Assembly: GCA_030620095.1 (NCBI GenBank)
Contig: JAUTXW010000598.1
Location: 806,001-870,000, forward strand
Origin: Kuschelorhynchus macadamiae
Lineage: Eukaryota; Arthropoda; Insecta; Coleoptera; Curculionidae
DNA: 64,000 bases
Direction of reading: 5' to 3'
A program made the translations under genes and the position numbers. Positions 35,931 to 51,113 of the stretch are shown piece by piece (within the stretch, counting starts at the first letter, position 1; every line of letters begins with the position of its first letter). Below the pieces are notes generated by a model. The model saw only the letters and a program-made list of their open reading frames with translations. It was not told the DNA's origin and made no database searches.

Positions 35931-38350
35931 CAGGGTGTCCGGATTTGGTTACAAAAGCAGGGTATCTCGCTTATTTTTAAAGATAGAACCTTGTGGTTTT
36001 CACGAACCTGAGCTAATTTTTTGTGAAACTCATGAAGCCGTAAACAAAATTTTCATAGCCTTCTTCGTTTATGAGATACAGGGCGAAATAGAAAATTTTG
36101 CATTTTGGGACCCCCCTCGTATCTCGGTTATCCATTAACTTAACGCAAAGGGAAAAATTGCTGCTTATGCAGTTTTTTACGCTACATCCAGTGGCGTAGT
36201 CATATTTTTCATTTGAGTTGTTATTTTTTAGATATGACCCAAAGTTGTGTTTTTTTAAATGGGACACCCTGTATATTTGACCAAAAATTGATTTGTCCTT
36301 TTAAAAGCTTCTCAAAAATATATAATAGTATGGGTCTATTTTAGGAAACAACAACAAAAATCCTAATTTTTATAATTATCCCAAATTTTGCAGTAGGCTA
36401 TGCAAAACAATGCTGCCTTTTATTTAAAGTCGTTAACAATATCTACATCCTAACAATAAATCAAAATAAATATGTAATTAAATCTATTTATCAAAATATG
36501 TATTGATAATTTCGCACCAAAAAAGTACCACCTACCTAGATTTATGTAACACAAGAACAAAACAGTAATAAATTATTATGTAACAAGCCTTTCAGGAAAA
36601 ATCAACTGTCGTATAAGAACTACAGTAACCAAGGAAATCAAAAGAACTGTTCAAACTGATTTCCATTTTGTTCTATGCATGCTTCGCACAATTTTCGTAT
36701 TCGTTTTAGGGAATTAAGCAAAATAACGGGATGATTTTGTAAATAGCGAAAATTTTCTCTTATTGCATTTCCTAAATATTGGACATTATCATAGTGGTCT
36801 TTGTAAATTCTATTTTCCAGATATCCCCATAGAAAGAAATCTAAAATCGACAAATCTGGGGACCTAGGGGGCCATCTTATAGGTCCATTTGTTCCGATCC
36901 ATTGATTGGTAAAATGTTTGTCTAGAAATAATCTCGTCATTCCAGAATTGTGTGCAGGAGCACCGTCTTGTTGAAAATAAATTTCGTTAATTTGCTAGAG
37001 GAACATCGTCAAGTAATTCAGGTATAGCTGCCTCTAAAATTTCTATATAGCGATTGGCTGTTAGATTTCCCTCAAATATATAAAATTTTATATGTGTTCC
37101 TAATATGAAGCAGGACACATTTAGACCATACCTGCCCTGCTGTCTTCTGGGAAATATTTGGTGTTGATTTTCCTGGGACCAGAATCTACTATTGTGCCTA
37201 TTGAGTATACCAGAATTACTGAAATCTGCTTCGTCTGACCATATAACCTTCCTTTCAAAATCTCTAACCATATGGCATCTTTCTCGAAACCAATTGCAGA
37301 AGACTACCCGACGCTCTGCATCCCCTGGCTGTAAGTGCTGCACGAGCCTAAATTTGTATGGGTGGTATTTGTGCTTTTTTAGAATTTCTTGAACTCTAGT
37401 TTTTGGAATCCCTATGCTCTTTTCACTGGCCCTACAAGAGTTTGTAGGGTAAGCTTTTGCATTAGCCAAAACGGTAATTTCCTCAGCCTCCCGATTTTCT
37501 TTATTATATGTTTTCGTACGAGGTTTGATAAATGATCCGTGATTAAGTAAATTCTTTTTTATCCGATAAAAAGTGGATATATTAGGTTGCCTCCTTTCTG
37601 GATATCTAAATAAAAATGAAGTAATAGTATTTCAACATACCTAAAAATTAACTATTTACCTGTTAAAATACATCTCAGAAGCCGCTTCAACATTTTCATT
37701 ACTTAATATAAAACAAGCTAACATATCGTACTTTTCATAATGTTCGAAAGTTTGGTTTTCTTCCATAATAATACAAATATATTTTTACACAATAAATAAA
37801 TACAAAAAACTAGCGCTATATTTTACGCACGCGTACAAAATTGGGAAATGGCGTTTGTTTCCAAGAAAACAAAAGAAAACGGCATCGTTTTGCATGGCCT
37901 ACTGCAAAATTTGGGATGATAATTATAAAAATTAGGATTTTTGTTGTTGTTTATTAAAATAGACCCATACTATTATATATATTTTTGAGAAGCTTTTAAA
38001 AGGACAAATCAATTTCTGGACAAATATACAGGGTGTCCCATTTAAAAAAACACAACTTTGGGTCATATCTAAAAAATAACAACTCAAATGAAAAATATGA
38101 CTACGCCACTGGATCCAGCGTTAAAAACTGCATATGCAGCAATTTTTCCCTTTGCGTTAAGTTAAAGGATAACCGAGATACGAGGGGGGTCCCAAAATGC
38201 ATGTATCTCATAAACGAAGAAGGCTATAAAAATTTTATTTACGGCTTCATGAGTTCCACAAAAATTAGCTAAGGTTCGTGAAAACCGCAAGGTTCTATCT
38301 TTAAAAATAAGCGAGATACCCTGCTGTTGCAACCAAATCCGGACACCCTG
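35931..38350 (-). mobile_element. DNA transposon M1b, second copy of M1
   Basis: A 2420-bp element flanked by TA, with the same ends and about 465-bp TIRs (35931-36400, 37885-38350) as M1a but with the transposase on the minus strand. Both outer flanks abut other transposon ends (ACCCTG-TA on the left, TA-CAGGGTTTTCACG on the right). Confidence 0.88.
36638..37766 (-). pseudogene. M1b transposase, one main frameshift
   Basis: Natural start near 37766 (MEENQTFEHYEKYDMLACFI-like). The 54-nt intron is at 37659-37606, the same position as in M1a. 37469-36987 is open through the second HTH and the first catalytic segment (KVIWSDEADFSNSGILNRHN). After DVPLA a 2-nt loss relative to M1a shifts the frame. 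The second half is open at 36940-36638 in the new frame with TNQWIGTNGPIRWPPRSPDL and LDFFLWGYLENRIY, ending QNGNQFEQFF. M1a and M1b are broken at different places. Confidence 0.82.
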
Positions 38351-38760
38351 TACAGGGTTTTCACGTATATTTTTCCACCCACCTAGAGGGTTTATTTGAA
38401 TAGAGACGGAAATGTTGACAAAAGTTGTTGGGTTTTTTATGAAGATTTAGAATATTATATCATAAATGCGAAAATATTATTGGAAATGTCAAATTTTGGC
38501 AGGTTGTCAGTTTTTTTTAAATGAAACACCCTGTATATTAAGTCATATTCTTGAAGATCTTTTTTTTCTAATTTCAAATATATATTCTGTCAATTAATTT
38601 TGGATATATAAGCGTTTAAACATTAAAGAAATGGTAAGGTAATTTGCGCTAAAACATAGTGAGCCATGGTCAAGACAATTGCAAAGAACGACGCCTTTTT
38701 GATGTTTACCGGTCAGAAGTATCTATTTACGAGCATTTTTAATATCTAATACGTTGGACG

Positions 38761-38980
38761 ATGGGTTATTCGGAAGAAGAAAAACTCATGATAGAATTAT
38801 TTTATTTACATGGTAAAAATGCATCGATAGCTCATAACGAATATCATAGACTGTTTCCAGATAGACCAACACCGACTCGTAGCATAATATTAAACATCGT
38901 TAAACAATTGAATGAAAGAAAATCACTTAAGCGAAAAGTTAGAATAGTGGAAAGAAACGATACCATAAAAAATCAATAAT
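38761..38980 (+). repeat. Inverted copy of M5 transposase N-terminus
   Basis: Encodes MGYSEEEKLMIELFYLHGKN, HNEYHRLFPDRPTPTRS and NERKSLKRKVRIVERN, the same N-terminal HTH domain that begins the transposase on the opposite strand at 40086. Part of the left TIR. Confidence 0.82.
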
Positions 38981-39007
38981 ATAAAGTAGGTAAATAATAA
39001 TATTAGC

Positions 39008-40086
39008 TTAAAGAACGAAGTTTTGGTTTTCTATATAGCTTCCTTGGTTTATAACGCATTTCTGAATATTTCTTCAAAATTTTCTGTGTATGGATGCGTA
39101 GATAAAATGAGGTGATTGGGTCTTTGAATCGTCGATTGTTTGGACTATATTTTGCTCTAGAGCTTGAATGGTTCTTGGCCTATTGTAGTATATCTTGTTT
39201 TTCAGATAACCCCACAAAAATATGTCCCATGAAGAGAGATCGGGACTGTTTGCTGGCCACCTTAATGGTCCATGTCTTCTAATCCAAAATGGATAGCTGT
39301 CATTTAAAAAATTGGTCATCTTGTTGCCATATCACATTAAGATATGAATTAATCGGTAGTTGTTCTAAATGCCCCTCGATTTTGTTTTCTAATAACTCCT
39401 GATACCTTTGTCCGGTTAAATTCCCATTTAAAAATATAGGTCCGATAACATGATTGTTAAGAAGGCCACACCAAACATGTAGGGATCTTCTTCCCTGAAT
39501 TTTGACCGCCTGAAGAGCTCGCGGGTTTTCTTTTGACCAAAAATGCTTATTTTTCCGGTTAAACATGCCTCCAGTGGTAAATGTTGCCTCGTCAGTGAAA
39601 ATTATGTTTGATAGATTTAGCTGGTTCATCATAACACGTCTTTCTGTTTCTTGGCGGAAGTGTAATCGGTCTATTTTATTTTAATCGGTTAATTCTTGAG
39701 TAGGTAAAAACTTATATGACTTATATTTATAATGTTTTAGAACAGTGGATTTTATGCCATGATTTGTTAAAAAAAAAGTGGCTGCATCGGGAATTGAGCG
39801 CTCAGGATTTTCTAAAACAAGAATAAATAAGATAAATAATTTTAATAAAAAAGTTTCAAAATTACCTTCAAAATATAATAAAATATTTAAATCTTCTTCA
39901 GCGTTTCTTTCCACTATTCTAACTTTTCGATTAAGTGTTTTTCTTTCATTCAATTATTTTTTTACAAGTCGGTGTTGGTCTATCTGGAAACCGTCTATGA
40001 TATTCGTTACGAGCTATCGATGCATTTTTACCATGTAAATAAAATAATTATATCATGTCGAGTTTCTCTTCTTCCGAATAACCCAT
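39008..40086 (-). pseudogene. M5 transposase, inactivated
   Basis: Start at 40086 (MGYSEEEKL). The N-terminal part is shared with the TIR and broken by a frameshift near 39980. A 54-nt GT-AG intron (39865-39812) joins YFEG/E to NPERSIPDAATFF. The second HTH is followed by a short loss before QLNLSNIIFTDEATFTTGGM (first D), then VWCGLLNNHVIGPIF and VIWQQDD (second D). A deletion after it takes out the GAPAH motif. The third D is in NSPDLSSWDIFLWG. A stop at 39074 precedes the terminal IQKCVINQGSYIENQNFVL. Confidence 0.76.
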
Positions 40087-40155
40087 CGTCCAACGTATTA
40101 GAGACCGGTAAACGTCAAAAAGGAGTCGTTCATTGCAATTGTCTTGACCATGGTT

Positions 40156-43062
40156 CAGTGGTAAACAAAACAAGTAAAATATGTACACCTATCACTAAAA
40201 TATAGCGGTGATTGCGATAATAAAAACATAATTTAGTTTATTAAAACTTAAAATAAATAGTTGTATGAAATAAGATAAAAAAACTACTTTTTGTACATTA
40301 AATCTATACGTCTGTCTTTTAAGGTTGCAAATTTATCTATAATTTGGTCGTAAAAGTTTTGGTCGTAAAAGTTTTGGTCTTCACTAAGTTCTGACAGTAA
40401 TTCCTGCTCTATTGACATCATTGCTAAACCCGAAAGCCGTGCTTGTGTCATTGTGTTTCTTAGGTAGGTTTTGATCCGTTTAAGACATGAAAAATTTCGT
40501 TCGGCCGATACACTTGTTGCGGGAATAGTTAAAACTAAATTAAAAAGCTTATATGCTTCCGCAAAAATTGCTTTAAAATCTTTAAATAACAAAGCTAGAC
40601 TTTTTTCGACATCTAAATTTGAAAATTGTTCATCCCTATACAATACAGAAAGCTCATTCTTTAATCTATCTCTGTCAAAAATGTTTGGATAATTTTTTAA
40701 TAAATTATTTAATAAGTCGTCTGGAAAGCATTTAACATATTCCGAATATTTTGTGCAATCCCTAATTGCAGAATTATACAATCTATTATTTCGAAATATA
40801 ATATTTTATATTTAGTAAAAATATCAAAGTCGCTAGAACATTGCCTTCGACGTGTGTTAGTTGGCAGAATAGTGGCTTTTTTAGCAATATTGAAAAGTTC
40901 TTTGAAATGGTCCTCGTTTCTAAATTCAATAATTCGTTGCTTGGCAAGGTTTATTTGCGAAATGCAGTAATTTATATCTAAATGCTTTAACTGTAATATT
41001 TGAAACAGTACATCAGTGCAACTAAAAATTTGTTTATAAATATGCGTTAAAAGGCAAAATTCGAAATCATTAAAATGCTTTAGAAATCCTTTGGCACCAT
41101 TAATAGATTCTGTTCCAGAACTTAAGTCATTAATAATAGTTTCAAATACTATAATTAAATTGTCCCATTCATTAGCCACTAAGTTTAAAATTTTAGACCG
41201 CGTATACCATCGCGTTTCTACAGCTCGCGGAATTCTTTTACCTACTATCTGATTAAGCACAAAAGACCGTTTTGGTGATTGGTGGAAATAATTTGGTATT
41301 CCTAATAAAGTGGCAAAAAATATACGACTTTGGGTAATCAGTTTTGTTCCCTGTTGTAAAACTAGATTTAATCTGTGGGCGCAACAATGAGTAAACATAG
41401 CTAAAGGAGCAATAGATCTAACTTTTGTTTGAAGCCCATTTATTTCACCTGCCATAACACTAGCCCCATCGTAACACTGCGCGACCAATTTATTTTTAAA
41501 GTCAAAAGGCTCTAAGCTGTTTTGTATTAAATGAAAAAGGCTCTCTGCTGTTCTATTATCGCTAACGTCAAAAAATCTTAAAAATCTTTCTTTTAAAGAT
41601 CCGTTGGTCACATACCTAACTGTTATCGAACACTGTGATTTTTCTGTTATATCAGTATCATCCGCAATTACGCCAAAAAAACAACAATCGGTGTCATTGA
41701 TTTCTTTTTTTATATATTCTTGAATATAGTCATGTATGCAACCAATTAGTTCATTTTGTATAGTCTTAGATTGTCCCGTAAAAATATTACTAAATTTAGC
41801 ACAATGTTCAGTAAGTTCGGCATTTCTTTTTATTAAGCATGCAAATATTTCCTTAAAATTGCCACGGTTAAAAGAATCTGTTGTTTCATTATGACCTCGA
41901 AATGCCAAGTCCTGTTTACCCAAAGTAATAGAAACATCAATTAAATAATTTAATAATAAACGGTTTTTTCGAACATTTTCATTATAAACAATTTTATTAA
42001 GACTTGCATTTTCTTGTAGTGCATCCGCAATAGTCGCCCTATTTTACTCCAGTCTTGTAAGTGCTACCGAATTTTTAATATGCTCTTTTGAACTTTCATG
42101 CGATTTTACTGCTCGTGAAAAATTTTTTAAATCCGAATATCCGCCCCCTGAACTCCAATTATTTTTGACGCAATCTAATAAAATACAAGGCCAACAATAT
42201 AAGCTTTCTTTATAAATACTTCCGCATAGCCACCTATAAGTTTCGTACCAAGATATTTGAAAAGTTCTTGAATATTTTTTACCTTGCCTCTTATCGTTAA
42301 ATATTGCTAAAATTTTCGGCGTCGGACGGCTACCTAATATCTGTTTCTTTTCAGTTTCGCTTCTTCTTAAAAAAGGCGTTTCAATTAATGAAGCAATAAT
42401 GTCGTGAATAGGATTCATTTCAAAAGCAAAAAGCAAATACAAAAAATGGAACGGTCCAACTTACCAAATCAAAACAAAACAAAAACTTACTCACGCGTAT
42501 TTATTCACCTTAAAAGACAGAACGCCCTCAATCAGCGATTATCGCAATCTATTTCCTATTTCTTTCTTAGCCGCACGCACCACGTAAAAAGAAGCCGTTG
42601 GAATATTTCGCTAGTCATGTGATTTAAATAACCAATAAAAGCATATCCAAGCTACAGATTTATCGCCTCAAGAATGCAATAGAAATCGCGTGCATCGGCA
42701 ATCGCCATCCCGCTCTGTCGTAATCAGGTGACTCGCCGGCATCGGCACCGGCCGTTGATAAATAGGTCAGAAGTCGAAACTTTCCAAGCTAAAATTATTT
42801 CGCCTCATTCGAGAGCACTTTCTTTAGGAATGGGTTTGCACGGATTGCACGGTCGGTTTTTTGATGTGGTCAGAATTTATTTTCTAAAATATTTATTATG
42901 GGATTATATTTTGTTTTTTTTTTAATGTTATTATGTTGTAAAACTGTTAAAAAGTATATTTCTAATTGGTAATAGATACAAAGTTATATAAAAAAATTCT
43001 CTTTTCCTTTATTTTGGGGGTGAGGCGCGGCCTCAGAAGCCTACCCTGACGAGCCGCCACTG
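40156..43062 (-). mobile_element. hAT transposon with perfect 8-bp target duplication
   Basis: A 2907-bp element beginning CAGTGGTAAAC and ending CCGCCACTG. It is flanked by the 8-bp direct repeat CCATGGTT (40148-40155 and 43063-43070). Terminal CAGTGG and an 8-bp duplication are hallmarks of hAT elements. It is inserted in the right arm of M5. Confidence 0.9.
40284..42442 (-). pseudogene. hAT transposase (ZMYM1-like), two lesions
   Basis: N-terminal TTF-type zinc-binding domain (SRTFQISWYETYRWLCGSIY, LYCWPCILLD). Then, after an in-frame TAA at 42046-42044, a DUF4371-like RNase H-fold region (DLAFRGHNETTDSFNRGNFK, FFGVIADDTDITEKSQCSIT, AQCYDGASVMAGE, THCCAHRLNLVLQQG). A frameshift near 40780 is followed by the C-terminal hAT dimerisation domain (TIPATSVSAERNFSCLKRIK, SGLAMMSIEQELL). 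The protein resembles zinc finger MYM-type 1-like hAT transposases of insects. Only the stop and the frameshift disable it. Confidence 0.85.
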
Positions 43063-43392
43063 CCATGGTTCACTATGTTTTAGCGCAAATTACCTTACCA
43101 TTTCTTTGACGTTTAAACGCTTATATATCCAAAACTAATTGACAGAATATATTAAAAGTATATATATTTGAAATTAGAAAAAAAAAGATCTTCAAGAATA
43201 TGGTTTAATATACAGGGTGTTTCATTAAAAAAAACTGACAACCTGTCAAAATTTGACATTTCCAATAATATTTTCGCCCTTATGCAAAATGTGGCAACGC
43301 CATCATGACAACATTAAAACATATCCTTAAAGGAAAAAATTATAAGGGTGACTAATGACATGTCTCAACGCTATTTTTTCTTTCTTTAACAG

Positions 43393-43841
43393 GTAGCACT
43401 TCCCAAGATAATTCACCCACCCACAAAAACCATCACTACCAGAACGAGGACATAGCAAACAATCCGCTCGAGTGCCTGGTGTGTTCTGAAGCGACGGAAG
43501 AAAACGTAACGTTGGAGCCTTGCGGGCACAAACCGGCCTGCGAGGACTGCTCGGCCAGAATGAAAAAATGCCTCATCTGCTCCGAATTCGTACAGAAACG
43601 GGTCGCGAAAGACGGCAGGACCGTACCTGCGAAGAGTCGACAGCCGAGCGCCGAAAGGATGCGCTACCTCGAGAGTAAAATAGCCGAGATAGAGGAGAGT
43701 CACGCGTGCAGCATCTGCATGGAGCGGAAACGGAACATAGTCTTCCTGTGCGGACACGGGACGTGCCAAAAGTGCGCGGACACTCTCAAGACTTGTCACA
43801 TGTGCCGGAAGACGATCACGAAGAAGATTCCCATATATTGA
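43393..43841 (+). CDS. mib2: mind bomb E3 ligase, two RING fingers and C-terminus (exon D)
   Basis: Terminal coding exon of 449 bp; acceptor AG at 43391-43392, stop TGA at 43839-43841. It encodes two C3HC4-type RING fingers. The first is LECLVCSEATEENVTLEPCG with CEDCSARMKKCLIC; the second is CSICMERKRNIVFLCGHGTC with CHMCRKTI. The protein ends in KKIPIY. RINGs bind E2 and transfer ubiquitin. Only two RINGs with a roughly 60-residue spacer (QKRVAKDGRTVPAKSRQPSA) are present. Mib1 of vertebrates has three and Mib2 two, and the spacer start resembles Mib2. Hence the mib2 assignment; mib1 is the alternative. All zinc ligands are present. Confidence 0.85.
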
Positions 43842-45173
43842 CTGGTGGCCGTTTTTTTACGTGCAGAGGTTTGAGTAGGGATGCTCGATTCTTGGATCGA
43901 TATTTTAAATTTTAATCCATCTTCTGTTTGTGCTATTAAATCTTTAAATTCGTTTTGTTCAAGGTAAAGAGGTGTAATACCGAGTTGTATTAAGCTTTCA
44001 GAGCAACCCTGTCGTTATTAAAGCAACCAAGGTACAAGCAGTACTTTGACCTTCGTCGTCTGCTTATAGATAAAAAAAATAACCGCCTTGACCTCCACAA
44101 GTCTACTAGGTTTAGATCAGGCCATCTGGCCGGTCACAGTTTTTTTTTTCCTGTTGTTTGGTTAAACACGTTCGGGTCCAAGACAACTATGAAACCAGCT
44201 AGAGTTTGCTAAATATAGATGGCATATGTCTGAGAAGCAGCAGGTTTTTGAATTACGAAATCCTTTATAAATAAATGCCGATTTACTATCGTTTTGGCTT
44301 TTCAGAGAAGTAATTCAATTTTAAATTTAAAAGAATAACATGTAACAAAATGTTTGAAGAGGTATTTAAAGTTTGACTGCAGGGGCACACGGGCTGCCTT
44401 TTCACCAGTTATATTGGTTTTTGTTACAAACTATAAAAAAACAAATCTATAAAAAAAATTAAAATAAATTTTACTTATGCAATATTAAAATTAAATCTAC
44501 GATATCTTGAGAACGGCCAAATCGATTCGTTTCAAATTTATACCAAGAGTACCCTAGGTCAGTATCTAGCGGGATTAGATATTGGGTGTCATAGGCGTAG
44601 ATCTTCGATATTTTTAGGGGTATAAAGTCGTAAAAAAATATATTCTGAGAACGCACAAATCCATAACAGTCAAACTAAAAACAACAAGGCCTAGGTAAAT
44701 GTACTGATATTGAAACTTTTTAGATGTCAAAAGGCGAGTTCCCTAGAAACGGATAGAATCAAAAAACGGAGAAACAGAAACTTCTTTAATAAAAACGTGT
44801 TCATTAAACAGGGTAGCTTTAATAGCATTAAACAGCCCTCTAAAAACGAAAAAAAATCAAGAGCGTTTAGAATTTTTGGCAAACGATAAAGCAGGGTAGT
44901 TGTCTTCTATTCTTAAATACTTTTTCTTTTGTTATAGAGAGTAGCCCTAGAAATATGATGCAGCACGCAAAATCGTTTTTATTTGTTTTAAAGTATTTAG
45001 TTAAAAAAAAAAACCGATTCAGATTCTACTGACTCTTTTGTTTCCATCCTGCCTGATAGAGGCGGGATATCTATATCACTTGTTGTTAGAGGGTTGGGGA
45101 TTTTATTCTTTCGATTCAGGGATATATGATTTTAAATATAGATCATGCTTGGCGGAATTTGTCTGATCTTGTA
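43842..45173 (+). other. mib2 3' untranslated region and downstream flank
   Basis: Non-coding. AATAAA at 44270-44275 is a plausible polyadenylation signal about 430 nt after the stop. GTAGGGATGCTCGATTCTTG at 43876-43895 resembles a hAT-type end also seen, inverted, at 57640-57667. The remainder to 45173 has no recognisable gene. Confidence 0.5.
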
Positions 45174-45559
45174 CAGGGTTGTTATTTTAGTTTGTCCACA
45201 TTTTAAACGCTTGTAACTTTCTGGTTTTTTAACTTATCGAGTTGAACAGAAAAACAAGTTATAGGTCTACTTGTCTAGTTTTTGATGGCGTCCAGTGTCA
45301 TAGCGAATACACTCATAAAAAAAATATGGCCTCCACTTATTTTTCACTCATCGGATAGCTCATTTTTTTCTGATTTCACTGATGTAATACTTTACATTTT
45401 AATTTATTATTTTTTAAAATATGTACAAAAATTACAACATTATATTAAACCTTTTACCTATCAACTTGTACAGGAAAACAATTAAATAAGCATAACGTCA
45501 AAGTGATGGAATGTAGAGGAAATGTCAAATTGACATCAATTTTCTTCAAATTGTGAACC

Positions 45560-45772
45560 ATGGTATTTCGCAAGTTTAGTGTTGAGGAAAGAAGTGTTAT
45601 GCTTCAAACATAGTTATTATTAAATAATAAAAGTGCAGCCGCAGCAAGGAGAGAATATATTAGACGCTTCCCAAATCGTCGACCTCCGTCAGCAAAAATA
45701 TTTGGAAGACTTCAAGTCAAACTAATTGAAAATGGAAGTTTTCACAACAATTTATTTATCAACTGTACGTTA
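45560..45772 (+). pseudogene. M7 transposase N-terminal fragment
   Basis: Reads MVFRKFSVEERSVMLQT, a stop, then SAAAARREYIRRFPNRRPPS and FGRLQVKLIENGSFHNN: the N-terminal HTH domain shared with M2, M3 and M4 transposases. The catalytic part is not contiguous. A C-terminal fragment of the same protein type is found at 54596 and 56768. Confidence 0.7.
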
Positions 45773-46113
45773 CAGGATAAAATTTCCAAATAGTACACAA
45801 ACAAACTACAATTCTACAAACTAAACAATTTAAAATACATGTGTTTTATTTGATTTATTCATATATTAAAAATGCCAATATAGTCAAAAGCAGTGTTATC
45901 GTGGGGGTCATACGATTTATCAACGACAAACTTTTTAAGTTTGTTTTTCTTTTATTACGTGTAATCATATCCTCCGCATAAAATCCGGAAGATGAATTAG
46001 ATAGACCTATGATATTTTCATATGAAAAAACAGGATAAACATATAAATACCAGCCGTTGCAAAAATCTTTGTGCGATGTCACTTCAAAGTCAGATTGACA
46101 AGTCAGTGACAAA

Positions 46114-47405
46114 ATGAGTAACAGAAAAAAATTTTCGGGTTTTTTTGCATTCACAAGCGAAAAAAATGGTATTAAATCTAATAAAATATTACAAAAATTA
46201 AAATTCACCGGCCAGTATCCAGGAGACAGTAGCAAAAGCTCTGGGAATCGGTATATGGACTGTGCAGAAAATTGTGCATGAAAAAAAGCATAATTTACTA
46301 CCGAAGAAGATTAAGAAATGTACACGAAAAAAGCCAAAGACAGAAGACTTAAGTGACAATGTAAAAATGGATGTTCGTAATGCAATTTACTATTTATACA
46401 CATCAAAAACTAATATAACCCTTCAAGTTTGAAAAGAAGCTTTAAAAAATCGAGGCATATTGGAAATTGGACTAAAATCGTTGTCAAAATTAATAAAAAT
46501 GTAGGGTTTTCGATATAAAAAGGATTGTAATCGAAGATTTTTATGCAAGTTGCCACATATGGCGCGTATCCAGTTATTAAATAAATACACGGAAAATGTT
46601 AATTCAAAATTTGGAAAAGTGGTATTTTTAGACGAGACTTGGATATATTCTAATGGAAGTGGTTAGAAATCTTGGCAGGACGAGTCTGTAAAAAGTGTCA
46701 AGAGAAAAAAGGGATGTGGGACGGGAAAACGGTTCTTCATTTTGCATGCAGGTTCTTCAACAGGATTTCTCCCAGGTGTAAGTTTACTGTTTTCTTCAAC
46801 ATCCAAAAGTATGGACTACCATGATAATATGAACTGTGAACTGTTTGAAAAGTGGTTAAAAGAACAACTGATTCCAAATTTAAATGCTCCATCTTTAATC
46901 ATTCTAGACAATACATCAATTGCAATCATTCAAGAATCTTAAATAAACAACCTACTTCATCCTGGAAGAAGAAGTAATATTTATGACTGGCTAATAAAAA
47001 AAAAACAAAATCCTTTTCCCAATATGCTGAAACTAGAACTTCTTTTAATGGCAAAATCTATCAAAAAAACCAACAATATATGCCGTAGATGAAATATTAC
47101 TGGAAAATGGACATGAGGATTTAGGACTGTCGCCATTGCCAGTTTAACGCAATACAATGAATATGGGCTAAAACACGTGAACGATCGTCTTACATCAGAT
47201 GAAGTGCAAATTGTTTGGCAAGATTCAATTAAATTATATTACTCCGGAGTACTGGAAGAAATCTGTGGAACATACGGAGAAATTAATATGGGATTGGTGG
47301 AATCGAGAACGAGTTCTAGATGTCGAAATAGCACCAACGATCATTGCTCCATTTGAGGACGACTTAGAAGATGAGGACTTTTTAAGTGATGATGATATTT
47401 TTTAG
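46114..47405 (+). pseudogene. M6b transposase, decayed
   Basis: Starts MSNRKKFSGF. Frameshifts occur from near 46142. Catalytic landmarks: VVFLDETWIYSNGSG (first D), then GCGTGKRFFILHAGSSTGFL, SMDYHDNMNCELFEKWLKEQ, LIPNLNAPSLIILDNTS (second D). A stop and further breaks follow. RRSNIYDWLIKKK probably lies in the region of the third acidic residue. The last frame ends with the acidic tail FEDDLEDEDFLSDDDIF. It is a different family from M1-M5 and resembles IS630-like transposases with a DETW motif. Inactive. Confidence 0.72.
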
Positions 47406-47424
47406 TCTATAATATTAAAAAGCT

Positions 47425-47680
47425 TCTGAAGGATTATATTAGTCTTTGACGTGTATAAATCATAAATTGTATTATGAATATCCATTTTTGCATTGTAACT
47501 TAAATCTTTTGCCTTTGGATTTTTTCGTGTACATTTCTTAATCTTCTTCGGTAGTAAATTATGTTTTTTTTCATGCTCAAGTTTCTGTACATTCGTTATA
47601 CCGATTCTCAGAGCTTTTGCCACTGACTCCTAGATATTAGCCAGTCAATTTTAATTTAAATTTTTTTTTATTAGATTTGA
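47425..47680 (-). repeat. Inverted copy of M6b transposase N-terminus
   Basis: The minus strand encodes MAKALRIGITNVQKLEHEKK, KKCTRKNPKAKDLSYNAKMD and YTSKTNIILQ, the HTH region of the transposase, forming an inverted repeat with about 46150-46430. Confidence 0.78.
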
Positions 47681-47826
47681 CATAATTTTTTTGCTTACTT
47701 TTTTAGTACATTTGTAACAATTAATAGAATAATATTTATAGAATACTTGTTCCAGTTTTAAATCGTGTATAAAATAAGTCAATTTTTTTATTAATTATAA
47801 GACAAAGTTTGATATAGAAAAATCGG

Positions 47827-50994
<3,168 letters not shown>

Positions 50995-51113
50995 GTCGGC
51001 CTACCTGACAGCCTTTCACGACCCCGTGAAACATGCCTTAACTGAAACATACAAAAAAAAAACAACTAAATTAGTAAACAGTAATGACACCATTAGAGGG
51101 CGAGAATACGTTA

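Larger units (their letters stand above)
38353..43290 (-). mobile_element. DNA transposon M5, interrupted by a hAT element
   Basis: Matching inverted arms run about 38468-38980 and 39900-40155 plus 43063-43285; the right arm is split by the hAT insertion. Both arms contain an internal CAGGGTGTTTCAT motif (38523-38535, 43214-43226) and the transposase start. The exact outer ends are unclear: CAGGGTTTTCACG at 38353 could be the left end but has no clear partner on the right. The element ends about 100 bp before the last mib2 exon. Confidence 0.7.

Noticed and set aside
43413..43799. Minus-strand ORF of 128 codons opposite the RING exon
   Set aside because: Shadow of the GC-richer mib2 exon; the plus strand has complete RING zinc-ligand patterns.
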